NCBI GenBank assembly: GCA_963585895.1
Contig: OY757904.1
Location: 8,806,426 to 8,870,425, forward strand
Direction: 5' to 3'
From: Sepioteuthis lessoniana
Lineage: Eukaryota; Mollusca; Cephalopoda; Myopsida; Loliginidae
DNA: 64,000 nucleotides
This document shows, one piece after another, positions 1 through 11,230 of this stretch; the first letter of the stretch is position 1; the number at the start of each line of letters is the position of its first letter. The notes below the pieces were generated by a model. That model saw only the letters and a list, made by a program, of their open reading frames with translations, had not been told where the DNA came from and searched no databases. Both the position numbers and the translations under genes were made by a program.

Positions 1-613
1 ATATCTTTAGCCAATGATATCAATAATTTGCATCTTTTGCCTCTGTATCTATTCGCAACACCAATTTCTTCAATAATTTTCTTGCTGGTCAATCCAATTT
101 TCCTACTTATTACCCTTTTTATTATTCTCATATATATTCTTAAAGCCAATCTTTTTGTTATCATTTTGCCATTTTTTCAATTACCTTTTCAATGGTGCTG
201 TGACCTCAGTTTAGAGATTTTCGCAATTTCCAACCTTGTATTCTCATCACTCAATAACTTTTTAATGTCAAGTTTCTCTTTTGAGGTTGTGTCTTTCTTA
301 TAAACAGAAGTAATATATATATATACTTACAAAAATTATTTCGTGAGTTAGGAACTAACCTACTACAGTTTCGCCAAAGCGGCTCATCAGGGTACCTACA
401 GGGTTCCTACGGCAATTTACGGTGTTTTTTTCTTTTGACTAATCGATTGCGTACCTGTTGATTTTTTTTAATTGGTGTGACAAGGTTGGCCTTTTCTTTT
501 TTTTTTTCAATATATATATTTTTCCCCCTAGACAGTGATTCGTTGTATATTTTTATCTTCGAATTCCTTGCAGGTTTTTTCCCTTACCGTAAGTGCTATT
601 AGTCAGCAAGTTA

Positions 614-678
<65 letters not shown>

Positions 679-819
679 AAAATGTATCTGTATCATCGGA
701 CTATTATATCTATTAATTTTCAATTTAGTGAACAACCCTTGCGTTGCATGATAAAATCTCACACCACCAAATAGAAAAAAATATTATAAGCTGAAGGTTA
801 TATGATACACCAAGTCATT
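1..819. other. AT-rich intergenic stretch, no gene seen
   Basis: No coding signal or recognised repeat apart from the AT microsatellite at 618-676. A 91-codon open frame at 28-303 is dominated by Phe, Leu and Ile and is what AT-rich DNA gives by chance. On the opposite strand the same bases read as a Lys/Arg/Ile-rich frame with one stop, which I could not assign. Confidence 0.6.
618..676. repeat. (AT)n microsatellite
   Basis: Uninterrupted AT dinucleotide run of about 58 bp in AT-rich DNA. Confidence 0.95.
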
Positions 820-985
820 TAAACAGCATGGAATACCCTATCTCTCTATAGCCAACCGTTCCAATCATCTATCTCTCTTGGTAGGTCTTTCAGACTCTAT
901 TCAGTGTCTGCACAGAGCTTACGTGCGCAAGTCTTTAATGGTCGGCCAACACTGGCGTGTTCATGAGTTGGGGTCTATAAGAGAA
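820..985 (-). mobile_element. RTE-like retrotransposon, 3'-terminal coding fragment
   Basis: Read on the minus strand, this gives a broken version of the extreme C-terminus of the RTE-like protein found intact near 22.5 kb. The order THxxAxxGRPxKT, then LCxDT, then a Glu-Asp-Leu-Pro stretch and the Asp/Trp-rich end is recognisable, with frameshifts and stops. Only the last 50 or so codons are present, as expected of a 5'-truncated insertion. It is old and certainly non-functional. Confidence 0.75.
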
Positions 986-2334
986 CGTCTGTTTATATAA
1001 ATATAAGAATATGAGATAGGTTAAAAATATCATTGAGAGTGAAATTTTGTTTACTAAGCGAGAAAGGAACAATTTGTGAAACGTCCTTTTTTGCTTTCTC
1101 AAAATAGTCCACTTGACATTCAACACACTTATTTCAATGAGTTTTTCATCGGTCAATGAACTTTTTGAAAATACTCTTCTGATATATCATGAAACTGTAT
1201 AATCGTATTTCTTTTAATACTCTTCGTGTACACAAATCTTAGCTTTAAGTTAAAAGAAACAAGAAAAACTCACACGGAACTAATTGTAGTGAGCATGGAC
1301 GTTTCTGTCTTGTACAATCTTGTGTCTTAATAAAATCTTTTGTTAAATCTATCGACCTGTTTTTGTTATAAAGAAAACAACCTTGGTAAATTAGCAAAAC
1401 AAAGGAATCAGTCTTTTACACGTATTATATCGCTAACACAATCGGCATAAATATTACTTCATGCTGTCACATTGTAATATAAAGATAATCAATACAAATA
1501 TAAAAAGTTCTGAGAAGATAGAGAGTTATATTTCTAAAGCTATACTGGTGAGACAACTGAATATTGAATTCTAAAAGAAAGACAAATATTTAAGTTTTCT
1601 GAGAAGCAAGTTTCCTAAAAGAATTGATATAATTCTGTCTTTCGTATTGTAATTTACAACCCGGAGCTTAGTTCTGAAGCAAGATCACAAATATGGGCCA
1701 CGCGATGGAGAACAAGATATATGCACTTCAGCATAATGCATAAAACAATTCATTCAGCTGAATAGAACATATCAATCAAGTTTTCCAAGTTGAAGCATGC
1801 GCTTAGAGCAGTCACTCTGAATAATTGCATTGAAAAGAAAAAATAGACAACTGTGAACCCAATAAAAGAAAAACTCATTACAAACGATGAGCTTTCTAAT
1901 AATTACCGTATTAATATTTTTTATGAATAAAATAGCTAAAAATAATTACCAGGGTTTTTATATGGAGAGCTGGTAAACTATTGTTGAGCGAGACGCCATT
2001 GACTGCCAGTTATTGTACCTAAACCAGTCTAAATCCATGATGTTGTAATATTAAATGTAAATAGAAATGGTTTTAATGTCGTAAATAATGCAGCGAGTTT
2101 TGTGGTAGAGTTTATTTAAGAAATATACGTACAGATCAGCTCCAGATATATTGCTGGCAGGGTTTTTTGCATGAATTTGCTTGACTATAGATATGGTGGT
2201 AGCAAAGTAATTTTGTAGGGCATTGTGAATCAGTTCGAGTCCAACTAAGGAATTTTCTCTGGTGGTCTTATCCCATAAGCTTAGTCAAATATTGACACAT
2301 ATATACATGCATATAGATATATACACAAGCGCGC
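986..2334. other. Unassigned AT-rich stretch
   Basis: About 1.3 kb without a recognisable gene or repeat. A tRNA-B-box-like string (GTTCGAGTCC) at about 2,235 may be the remnant of a SINE head, but no A box or body could be matched. Confidence 0.5.
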
Positions 2335-2402
2335 ACGCACACACACACACACACGCACACACACACACACACACAGATATATATATATATATATATATAT
2401 AG
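2335..2402. repeat. Compound (CA)n/(TA)n microsatellite
   Basis: CA run with a few interruptions followed by AT run; it abuts the 5' end of the SINE A copy that starts at 2,401. Confidence 0.9.
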
Positions 2403-2682
2403 TCCCCGTTGTATAGTGGTTATCGTCGTTGGAAATGAATACAGCGATACGAGTTCAAATCCTTAACAAGACTGACTGCATTACACTTAGCACTAACACC
2501 CTTGAGAAAAGTATGAATCCTATTATTTTCCCTCTAGCTATGGTTAAAAATAGGGTAGAGTGGGTTCTTTAGCCTTGGTTTTGCCAACAGTCAAGGAGAA
2601 GGAAAACCTTTTAAACTCTGCTTAAGAATTGATTTTGTATCATATCCTACCTGTACGGAGGGATTAGTAAATATGCATATAT
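2401..2682 (+). mobile_element. SINE A copy (tRNA-derived), plus strand
   Basis: The head is tRNA-like. It has an A-box-like TATAGTGGTTAT about 10 bp in and a B-box-like GAGTTCAAATCC about 50 bp further on, the internal promoter layout of RNA polymerase III SINEs. The body continues with the family's fixed order: CCTTGAGAAAAGTATGAATCC, a Trp-like GGGTTCTTTAGCC block, GGAGAAGGAAAACC, and a 3' part ending near CGGAGGGATTAGTAAATATG. Five further copies in this window share that order. Related tRNA-derived SINEs are known from cephalopods, but I have not matched this one to a named family. Confidence 0.85.
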
Positions 2683-2694
2683 ATGAATGTATGT

Positions 2695-2985
2695 ATTTAT
2701 CCAACACCTCCGTCACGGGCAGGATTTGACACAAGGTCAATTTCTAAATGGAGTAAAGCTGGTATGACTTCAGAGTTTTCCTTCTCCTTGAATGGTTGCT
2801 TAACCAAAGATTTAAAAAAACATGTTTTCACTACCGCAGAGCTGGAGGAGAACAGATGAATTCATACCTTTGCCAAGGGTATCAGTGCAAAGTGAAACGT
2901 AAACAACCTTCTCCATGTTTGAACTCGGGTCGACTATTCCATTTCTTATGATGATATCCAGTACTCTAAATGCATTCGAATGTAA
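2695..2985 (-). mobile_element. SINE A copy, minus strand, inverted next to the first
   Basis: The reverse complement carries the same blocks as the copy at 2,401. Its B box is GAGTTCAAACATGG, followed by CCCTTGGCAAAGGTATGAATTC, the GGAGAAGGAAAACTC block and a tail ending in ACGGAGGTGTTGG. The two copies face each other tail to tail with a gap of about 12 bp. A 117-codon open frame on the minus strand here is only a chance frame through the SINE. Confidence 0.85.
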
Positions 2986-3339
2986 ACCAATGTTTCTGTC
3001 TATTTGCTGAAAGAAAATAACATTGTAAGAACAATGCTGATTACTGTTGAAAAGAGTGAAAGCTCTTATTTTGAAACCTGTGTACATATTATCTCTACAT
3101 GTGATCAATCGCGATAATCCAGTCTTATTAGCTATAGGTTTAATATTGAGTGAATTCAAAAACATATTTTCAATTCAATTTTCCATTGATATATAAATAA
3201 AACTTGATACAAAAAACATTCATAAGTTGGGTAATTAAACTCTTCCGTCTTGTTGCATCTATTTTTCTTGCGTTATCTTTCTCTATCAGTCTCTGTCTCT
3301 ATTTCTTTGTCTATATGTCACTCTCCACCTGTTACTCTC

Positions 3340-3342
<3 letters not shown>

Positions 3343-3380
<38 letters not shown>

Positions 3381-3411
3381 TAAATTCATATATATATACG
3401 TACATACTTAC

Positions 3412-3447
<36 letters not shown>
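3343..3447. repeat. (CT)n then (TG)n microsatellites
   Basis: CT run at about 3,343-3,376 and TG run at about 3,414-3,447 with a short AT-rich spacer. A 65-codon open frame runs through them and is an artefact of the repeats. Confidence 0.9.
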
Positions 3448-3449
<2 letters not shown>

Positions 3450-3816
3450 CGAATTGAATGTCTGAGCAATCAGGCTGTCCCCGAGGCCCAAAACACCCTG
3501 GGGCTCAAGTAACAAAATTTAGATTTTTGAAGTGGCCTCAAATGAATCAATGTGTGCTTGCTAGAAAAAATTAACCCTATGAATTCGTGCTGTTCTATGA
3601 ATATACTCCGCTAGATATGCTTGTAAAGGTACTGCTAAACATATTCCAATTGATATTTCAATATTTTTTTGGAACATATGGAATTTTAGAAGCAAATGTC
3701 TAATTAAAATTGTACATATATGTATCGAATGGATGATAGATTGGGTTGAGTTAATGGTCTACTAAACATTTTTACCCAGAAGCACAGATCACAATTACTC
3801 TATTCCTAATGTATAT

Positions 3817-3872
<56 letters not shown>

Positions 3873-4338
3873 AAGAGAGAGAGAGAGAGATGGAGAGAAA
3901 GAAAGTGAAAGAAAGAGGAAGAGATTGGAACATTCATGTTAAAATGTACGAACACGGAAGTACAGCATGTTCATACGCACACATTTTATTTTATTAGGAT
4001 ATAGGGTACATGTAACCTGACATTTGTTTTTATGGGGGGTTTTTTCGACGATACATTTGCTTTGAAATAAAACTGGAATATTTCTTATTATTGATAACTA
4101 TTTGGCACTTTTTTTAAAACTTCCCATCTTCTTCATAGTGATCGTCCCTGGTTTTTACCCTCGGGTTGCTACTTCCTCTTAAATGACGTAATAAAGTGGA
4201 ACAGACAAGTTAGTTATTTCCCGCTAACCATTTAGCCGATGGTTATTCCCCTTGTATAGGATCGAAATCAGACGATGCCTTCAAGTGGGTGGTATAAATT
4301 TCAAATTCTAAAATACAATAACAAAGAGAGAAAAAAAT

Positions 4339-4384
<46 letters not shown>

Positions 4385-4769
4385 TTATATATATATTACG
4401 TAATAACATGCAAGAGATTAGATAGTCATAAAGATGTATAAAAAAAAGAAACGTAGAAATATAAGTCACATTTCGAAAGCATATTAAATATGTGATTTTA
4501 AAAAGAGTTTTTCGTTGAATTGAAAGAAAAAAAAATTTATATCACATTCTTTTTAATTACACTATTTATTATTTTCCTTTTTATTCAACTTTTAATTTTT
4601 CTTCTTATCATTTATAAGTTTACTTCTTGTTTTATTCATTCGTTTAACATTATCATTTTTTTTTGTAGTTTTTTTTTTTTTTTGGTTTGTTTAGAAATCA
4701 TGCTTTATATTGATTTTTAGAAAAGTAACCTCTATGATTAGCTTCTGAAAAGCATGCATGTATCGATAA
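3448..4769. other. Unassigned stretch with small microsatellites
   Basis: Includes GT/GA runs at about 3,818-3,895 and CA/TA runs at about 4,341-4,396. The first 80 bp (3,448-3,520) are more GC-rich and may be the edge of an unrecognised repeat. No coding signal. Confidence 0.5.
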
Positions 4770-4779
4770 TGATTCTCTC

Positions 4780-4875
<96 letters not shown>
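4770..4875. repeat. (CT)n then (AT)n microsatellite
   Basis: CT run, a few CTAT units and a long AT run, about 105 bp in all. Confidence 0.9.
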
Positions 4876-4876
<1 letters not shown>

Positions 4877-4924
4877 CCGTAACTCATTAAAAATGCTATA
4901 TTATAACGAAACTTTTCTAAGAAC

Positions 4925-5175
4925 AATCCAGTGAGGATGCTCAAACTTAAAGAATAAAACAATATCCAGTCCAATTCGAAACTGAATAGTACGTTCGTGA
5001 GGCCCAGCTTATGTTCTTAACGACACATTCTAGTCATCTGTGTTCTCGATTTAATAGAGATTAGCCCTGAAATGTTAATCTGAATCATTCACTCTTTCTT
5101 AAATAGTATAACCAACATGAATGTCAACATAGATTGCAGTAACAGTGGGAACCCAACAAGTTCACGAATCGTCTA
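4925..5175 (+). repeat. Interspersed repeat F, copy 1
   Basis: Shares an ordered set of words with the block at 5,560-5,785. The set is AATAAAACAATATCCAGTCC near the left end, then a CATTCACTCTTTCTTAAATAG block, then a GGGAACCCAACAAGTTCACG block near the right end. A third copy lies inverted at about 18.3 kb. The family is unnamed to me, and I see no protein frame or tRNA-like promoter. Confidence 0.55.
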
Positions 5176-5559
5176 TTTACAAAAAATCTCATTATATCTG
5201 TTTATATATCATTGTAAACCACTAAAAAAACAAAATACATTTAAGCTCTTTTCATTCTGAGAACAAAGCTATTTGTTTACAACTGAATGAGAATTCTACA
5301 GTCAACATTCAAGCTTTCATCTTCCAGTTTCTTCATATGACGGAGAAAATTATGAAATACTAACGACAGAAGATTGTTAGTTTCTCCTGATTATTTACAA
5401 ACAATTGTAAAATCTAATTACATAGATAGAACATTTTAAATGAAGACAAAGTATCATTTACTTATTATCAATGGAACAATTTATCTAGCGAAAATTCTTC
5501 ATACTTAGGAATGAACTAAATCCATGGACACATCGTAGCAAGATTTGTACACAAGCCAT

Positions 5560-5785
5560 ATAATCGCTCTAATTTAGAGAATAAAGCAATATCCAGTCCA
5601 GTTTTCTCTTGAAAAGGGTTTCGTTGTACCGAATGTCTTTTTTTAATTATCCAAATTCTTAATATAACAGAGTTAGCTAACTATGAAATGGTGATTCAAA
5701 TCATTCTCTCCTTCCTAAATAGAAGCATCATTATCATCATAGATGGCTGTTACAATGGGAAACCAATGGATTCATGGATCGTCTT
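5560..5785 (+). repeat. Interspersed repeat F, copy 2
   Basis: Starts with GAATAAAGCAATATCCAGTC and ends with GGAAACCAATGGATTCATGG. It is the clearest of the three copies. Around 5,950 the string ATTATATCCAGTTCACAATG recalls the start of the unit once more, so the region may be a decayed tandem series. Confidence 0.55.
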
Positions 5786-6361
5786 GAAGGAATTAGAATA
5801 TTCAGCCTGAAAATTATTATAGGTTATAAGTTATTATCAGAAAAGTTAGACAGGTTTTATCTATGTATGTTCTTTTATCCAACTTCATTAGAAATCTCTG
5901 AGTAGATAACAAAGAATTAGAAGTGACTTGAAGATTTAAAAAAGTCACTTTTAGGAATAAAAGACGATTATATCCAGTTCACAATGTCGTAAAACGGATA
6001 CGTGTACGATTGTAGACAGATAAGATTTATCCTTTGGGAAGACTATTTGTAGAAAAACCAGAAAAGTAAATAAGGCAAATAAATTTGTGATAAAATAAAA
6101 ACGCGGAAAATGAATTGAGAGAAAACAATATCAGTGGGAATTGTAAAAATATAATTGGCTTATTTAGTGACGACAACACATAAAAAAAACTTAAGAAGTG
6201 TCTTGGAACATATTTGTTAATAAAAAAAAACACAACATCATAGTCTCTGTACAATTTTGTTAAGAGTCAAAAAATAGATGATATGGCTGCGTTTCAAAAA
6301 ATTCTTTCTTTTGTTCTTTTCATTATGACTATCAAGTCATGATGACAGCACAGAGTTCTTA

Positions 6362-6362
<1 letters not shown>
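5786..6362. other. Unassigned AT-rich stretch
   Basis: No gene or repeat recognised. The 75-codon Phe-rich minus-strand frame near 6,027-6,254 has no family resemblance. Confidence 0.5.

Positions 6363-6364
<2 letters not shown>

Positions 6365-6409
<45 letters not shown>
6365..6409. repeat. (CT)n microsatellite
   Basis: CT run of about 44 bp. It directly borders the 3' end of the minus-strand RTE-like copy that follows. Confidence 0.9.
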
Positions 6410-6411
<2 letters not shown>

Positions 6412-9130
6412 CGCTCCATAATTCTCTATCATCCAACTCTCTTAGTAGGTCTTCTAGACTGCATCCAGTGTCTGAACAAAGCTGATGCATATCTTTACTG
6501 GTAGGCTAACACTAGCTCGTTCGTTTGCAGGAATCCATAGTAAAACTTCGCTTATGAGTGAGTTATTCCTTCTCTTGTAGTACCACCGATAATTTGTTCG
6601 TCTTACTTGGATAGTTTGTTCGATAGAACATCAGTGACCATACAACTGCTGCTTCCAAGATCCGTTGAAAACAGCATTTTTATGCTGTTCTCATCAAGCC
6701 TTTTCTTCCTGCGTTTCGTTAGGTTACATGTAGCACACCCATATAGCAGTATGGACAAGAAATCTCTATTAAATTTATCAAAGGGATCAGATTTCCATAT
6801 GATCGATAACCTGTAAAAAGCCGTCTACACCTTTTTTGAATTTATAGTGATATCAATTTCAATAGATGAGATTTTGCAACCGAGGTATGCGAACTGGTCA
6901 ACTAATTTTTTAGCCTTGCCACTTAAAGTGGAGAGGACTCCTTCTTGTTCAAAACACATGAAATCTGTTTTCTTTACGTTCACAAAGAATCCAATGGATC
7001 CTGCTAATTGGTTCAAGCTATGTAGAAATGATTCGGCTTGAGCTGGTGTATTTACGAGAAGCGCTAAATCATGTACGTAGTCTGTATAAGTGATATTTTC
7101 TGCTGAGTATCGTCTGTTTCTTGCCTTTTTTAGTGTAAAAGTATTTTCTTTTATTAGATCTATTAACGTTCAAAATATGTTATCTAGGCAGATATAAATA
7201 AATATGGCTTTAATTATCTCTTTGCAACCCTTCAGCGACCATGCTGAAGAAGTCAGTGTCGCATAAACTGATGTTTTTGTATGGCGGTAACAGTTTCTTT
7301 GGTGAGACGATATTTGCACCATCTTTTCTATGAGTAAGTAATCGAATGCTTTGTAGAAATCTATGAACAATAATGTTGCCTCAAGATTTTTGCACTCTTT
7401 TAATGATTTCGAGAATAGTCAGAATCCATAAAGTCGTGGATCGATTTCTTTGAAAAATATGCAGATTTTTCCGAAGAATTTTCTGAACTTCAGGTCGGAT
7501 ACCATTGAGAAGTAGGGTATTAAAACCTTCGTCGCCACAGCAGAGTTATTCCACCAAAGTCCTTATTGAATCCTAAGCCAGAAAACAAGGGTATAACTTT
7601 TCGTTCATTTCTCTATGACACGACGTTGTGTAATCGAAGAAGTATGACTTCAAATTTCCTTGTTTTTCAACCTTCAAGAAATATTTCGTCGAACCTTACA
7701 GCTTTTCTGCTTTTAATTATTTTTCAGTATTGCAACAAGTTCTCCGTAAAGGGTCCAAATTTCATGTCTAGTTGACTGTTGATATTTTTTGGATAGGTTT
7801 ATCAGTGATTTCAGGAAGGTTTCCAAGCAGATTCTTGCGATGTTCTTTCCACTTCTGACCTATTTCTTCTTGGTTAACGGTTTTTTTTAGTTTTGCTCTC
7901 AAGGCGCTTTTCCTTCCGCTTACTTCATTTATAGTGTGCCATGATAACCGTGACTGATTATCTTCTACCAAATTTCTGATCTTATTGATATTGTCTCGAA
8001 TGTATTCTAGTTGTTCTTTTTGGTTGTTTCATGACTTTCTAAAGATTTTGTGCAATTTTATTAAGTGAGGATGCTTTTTTCATATGTTATATTGTTTTTC
8101 CCTTACTGCTATTTGCTCCCATGGAACTCTAAATTTGGCTTTTGGTTTGCTTGGTATACACTCTGTAGCTGTTTTCATATAGGTGGCAGAAAGTTTTCAT
8201 ATTCATAAATCAGGTGATGTCTTTCAGATATCTCCTGAAAACTATCAAACTTATTTCTTACAATTAACGTATATTGATTTCTTACATCGCTATAAATGAG
8301 GACCAATCATATCATCAAGAGTTAACTGTTTCTCATTTTTGTGTAGACTCAGACTATACTCCTTCAAAAAAGGAGCCTTCTTCACAGTTTATCGTATTAT
8401 TCATGGACTTGTTGTTTATGAATATAAAATCTAGTTGCACTTTAGTATTATTTAGGTTGTTGTCGGTCCATAGTTTTCTGTTCCTTTTTTGGAATTAAGT
8501 TTTTGGGACATGCAGACCTCCCCTCGAGTGAAAAATCTAGATATTTACCATTTCTGTTTGACGAGTTGCATAAGAACAATTTGTCATTTCCGTCTTTGCC
8601 TGTATGCGCATTTATGTTTCTACCGATAGTGAACGTTGTGTTTGGGAATGAGTCTAGCAAGATAGCTCGTTATAGAGGTGGTGATGTTTGCTTCATCACT
8701 GGAAATGGTTAGACAGTAACAAGAGACGATTGTTGTGTTGGGGTTACCATTAAGTAGAGTTCACATAATTATTCTTTGGATTCTCTTTATGCTATTTAGT
8801 TATTTTAGAACATGAATACTGAGAAGCATTCCATCTATTACCAGCATCATGGTATTTTAGTTCTAGTTCGCTATGGTAGTGTCTATGTTCTTCTACACAT
8901 ATAGTGTCACTATTATGCTTGGCAGCGGATGCTACCACTTTGGGTCGCTGGTTTATTGTGTTTATTGTCTTAAAGTTAAATGTCGATTTGTTGACAATGC
9001 TTTTGCATCTAAGTAAGTTTGGTTTGGTTTTTAGCTGATTTTTCAAACACTTGGGCCAGGGCTCCAACCTCCGCTGAACGCGCCCTTTGGTCGTAAAATT
9101 TGAATTTGTTATTGCAATCTTTCATTGACT
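6410..9130 (-). pseudogene. RTE-like retrotransposon, old near-full-length copy
   Basis: The minus strand contains, in the correct 5'-to-3' order, decayed pieces of the whole endonuclease/reverse-transcriptase protein. The N-terminal AEVGALAQVFEKSA-like stretch is near 9,060. The endonuclease GRNINAHTGKDG motif is at about 8,620 and the linker SRLSWHTINEVSGRK at about 7,950. The reverse-transcriptase FIDFYKAFD motif is at about 7,360. The C-terminal block with a KTDFMCF-like motif and KLVDQFAYLG is at 6,870-7,000, and the terminal PVKTYISFVQ-like end is at about 6,480. Many stops and frameshifts separate them, so no protein can be made. At about 2.7 kb it lacks little of the coding region. 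It is much more diverged than the copy at 18.4-22.5 kb, so it inserted earlier. Confidence 0.88.
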
Positions 9131-10139
9131 GTTTTTTCTCATCACTTGACGCCACCCTTATAGATGGGTAGCGATAGTTGCCTGACTGAACAATTTACTT
9201 CTTGTCGTTGGCCCATGAGGTTTCTCCACTCACAGCATCTGGTGAAGTGCACCATTGACCCGTCTTTGGATTCATTCGCTTTCTTACTGCTTTTCATGGT
9301 TTTTATTGCTAGATGTTTGTGTGGCTCGTATAATACTTTCCACCCTCAGAGATTGCTATCCAGTGATAATCCGGGGCAGGATAACTAATGTGAGTTTTAC
9401 TTCTCAGAAAAAATATACTTACGCCTTCTTATTCATTTGTATTGGCATCTAATGCCTACGCTAAAGTTTTGTTAGTTTACATATGACGTTTATCAACGCA
9501 GATTTCCTTTGTGAAATTGCATTCAAATACGTGGAGACATTTCAAAAGCCTATTGAAATTCAATGTTGTTTTGAATCGGTAATTTACAGAAATCTGTTGT
9601 CATTGGTTTCCTTGATTCATTACTTCGTATTTTCCTTTCCAGTGCTTTTATTAAAAATACTAAGTAAACAATTAGGATTTTATTGAAGAGATAGTTGTAA
9701 TCAACACTTTTATTTTTGTATTTGTGTGTAGATATATGCATGTCAGTGTAGGCGTTTGTAATTGTGTGTGAGTCCATGGGATTGTGAACAATTTAAGAAT
9801 ATCAAGATTTAATTGATAGATTGCGAGGGACGCTCCGAAAATAATCTTGTCTATTTATTTCTCCGGAAATTACAAAGGATACAAGAACATTATAGCCCCA
9901 TTGGATAGAGAAAGATTTCAGATAAAAGCACTAATGTTACGCATAGTCACCATAATTGGAGATGTATTTGCAACACCGATTAACAAGATCTCCCACCCCG
10001 CGCTCGTAAGAGGACCGATCTGAAAGGAACGTTAAAATCTACATGAATATTGAGGAGACAGTATTCGCTTGATCTCCAAAGAAGACTCACAAGCTGAGGA
10101 GAAAACGTATTGATTTTCTGTGATTTTGAGATCCATGGA
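9131..10139. other. Unassigned stretch upstream of the old RTE copy
   Basis: Could include the 5'-UTR of the minus-strand RTE copy up to about 9,460, but I cannot align it base by base to the 5'-UTR at 18.5-19.5 kb. The rest has no recognised content. Confidence 0.4.
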
Positions 10140-10500
10140 GATCACCCATCCCCGACCAGAAAACCAAATCCAGTGTTAATTACGAAGAAAAGAAAGTCTT
10201 CTCGTGGATTTTCCTGTTCTAGCGGACCATATAGCAAAAATAAAAGAAATTGAAAATATAGAAAAATAATTGGAAGGCTGTAGAACATGATGGTGGAGGT
10301 GATAGCAATTGTAGTTGATGCACTTGGAACTGTCCTCAGAGGTATGGAAAAGAGACAAGCGGAACTGGTGATCAGAAAAAGAATCAATAACTTCCGGACC
10401 ACAGCACTATTAAGATCAGCTCGAATACTTAGAAGAGTTCTGAAGACTTGAGAAGATTGTCACTTAAACAAAAAACCACCAAATAAAACTATTGTGAAAA
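10140..10500 (+). mobile_element. Non-LTR element with restriction-like endonuclease, 3' fragment
   Basis: The plus strand reads, with frame changes, KKRKSLLVDFPVLADHIAKI, which matches the endonuclease core of this family (KKKRTCxIVDFAVPADHRxK). Pieces of the C-terminal tail follow, including a TAxxRxARILRR-like region and a final LSLKQKTT-like stretch near 10,470. The Asp and Lys of the PD...D-x-K fold are still visible. It is 5'-truncated and inactivated. Confidence 0.75.
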
Positions 10501-11230
10501 ACCCGTAAGGAATAAAATAATTTAGTGTAATTTTAACCTTTGCGAATAGAAGCTATTTATTATTATTTATTATTGAACTATAAGGAAAGGATTATTAGAA
10601 CAAAAAGATTAGAAATATTTAGATAGAAAAAATAAATTAATATTTACTGACACTTTTCAGTCATTATAACTTTTAGTAAAAATTGTTTCATTTAAAATCT
10701 TATTAAAATTAGAATCTTTGGTTTTCAGTTCAAGCAAATCAAACAGTTACTAAAATTGACTGTGCATCTAGAAACGACAAAACAATGAATACTTTGTTTT
10801 TTGTTTTTTTTTCTTTTTTTTTTTCTTTTCATTTTCTTTAAATTAGTTAAACAGATTAGTTGTTTCACTTCTTTGAACTCTTTGTGCGCTTATTGAAACC
10901 AACTTTAGATAGGCAATGCTTCACATAATTATCCCAAAATAAAATCGACCATAAATAACATTTAAACTTTGTTTCAGGACACAAAAATCATTTTTAAGCT
11001 TTACCAACATTCCGTTTATACAAAAAGATATGAATAGTTGATATAATAAACCTTTTACGTCATCTCTTTCAGCATCAAATATCCGGCCTACAGAGAATAA
11101 TAAAATATCCCTCAGGCTAAAATATCGGGCTTTTCAGGAATCGTAAAATTAGGCTCAGACCAAAATATTGAGCTCATTTGTTAAAAGGGTTAAATGATAT
11201 ATGCAAGTGCTATTATTATTTTACTCTTTT
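10501..11230. other. Unassigned AT-rich stretch
   Basis: AT-rich with a T-rich tract at about 10,795-10,840. Nothing recognised. Confidence 0.5.

Noticed and set aside
28-303. 91-codon open frame
   Set aside because: Composition (Phe, Leu, Ile) is what AT-rich DNA produces; no motif and no context.
2401-2465. Functional tRNA gene
   Set aside because: A- and B-box words are present, but the cloverleaf does not close and the sequence continues into a SINE body shared by other copies.
2812-3165. 117-codon minus-strand open frame
   Set aside because: Runs through a SINE A copy and its flank; other copies of the SINE do not keep the frame.
3250-3447. 65-codon frame ending in Val-Cys repeats
   Set aside because: Translation of CT and TG microsatellites.
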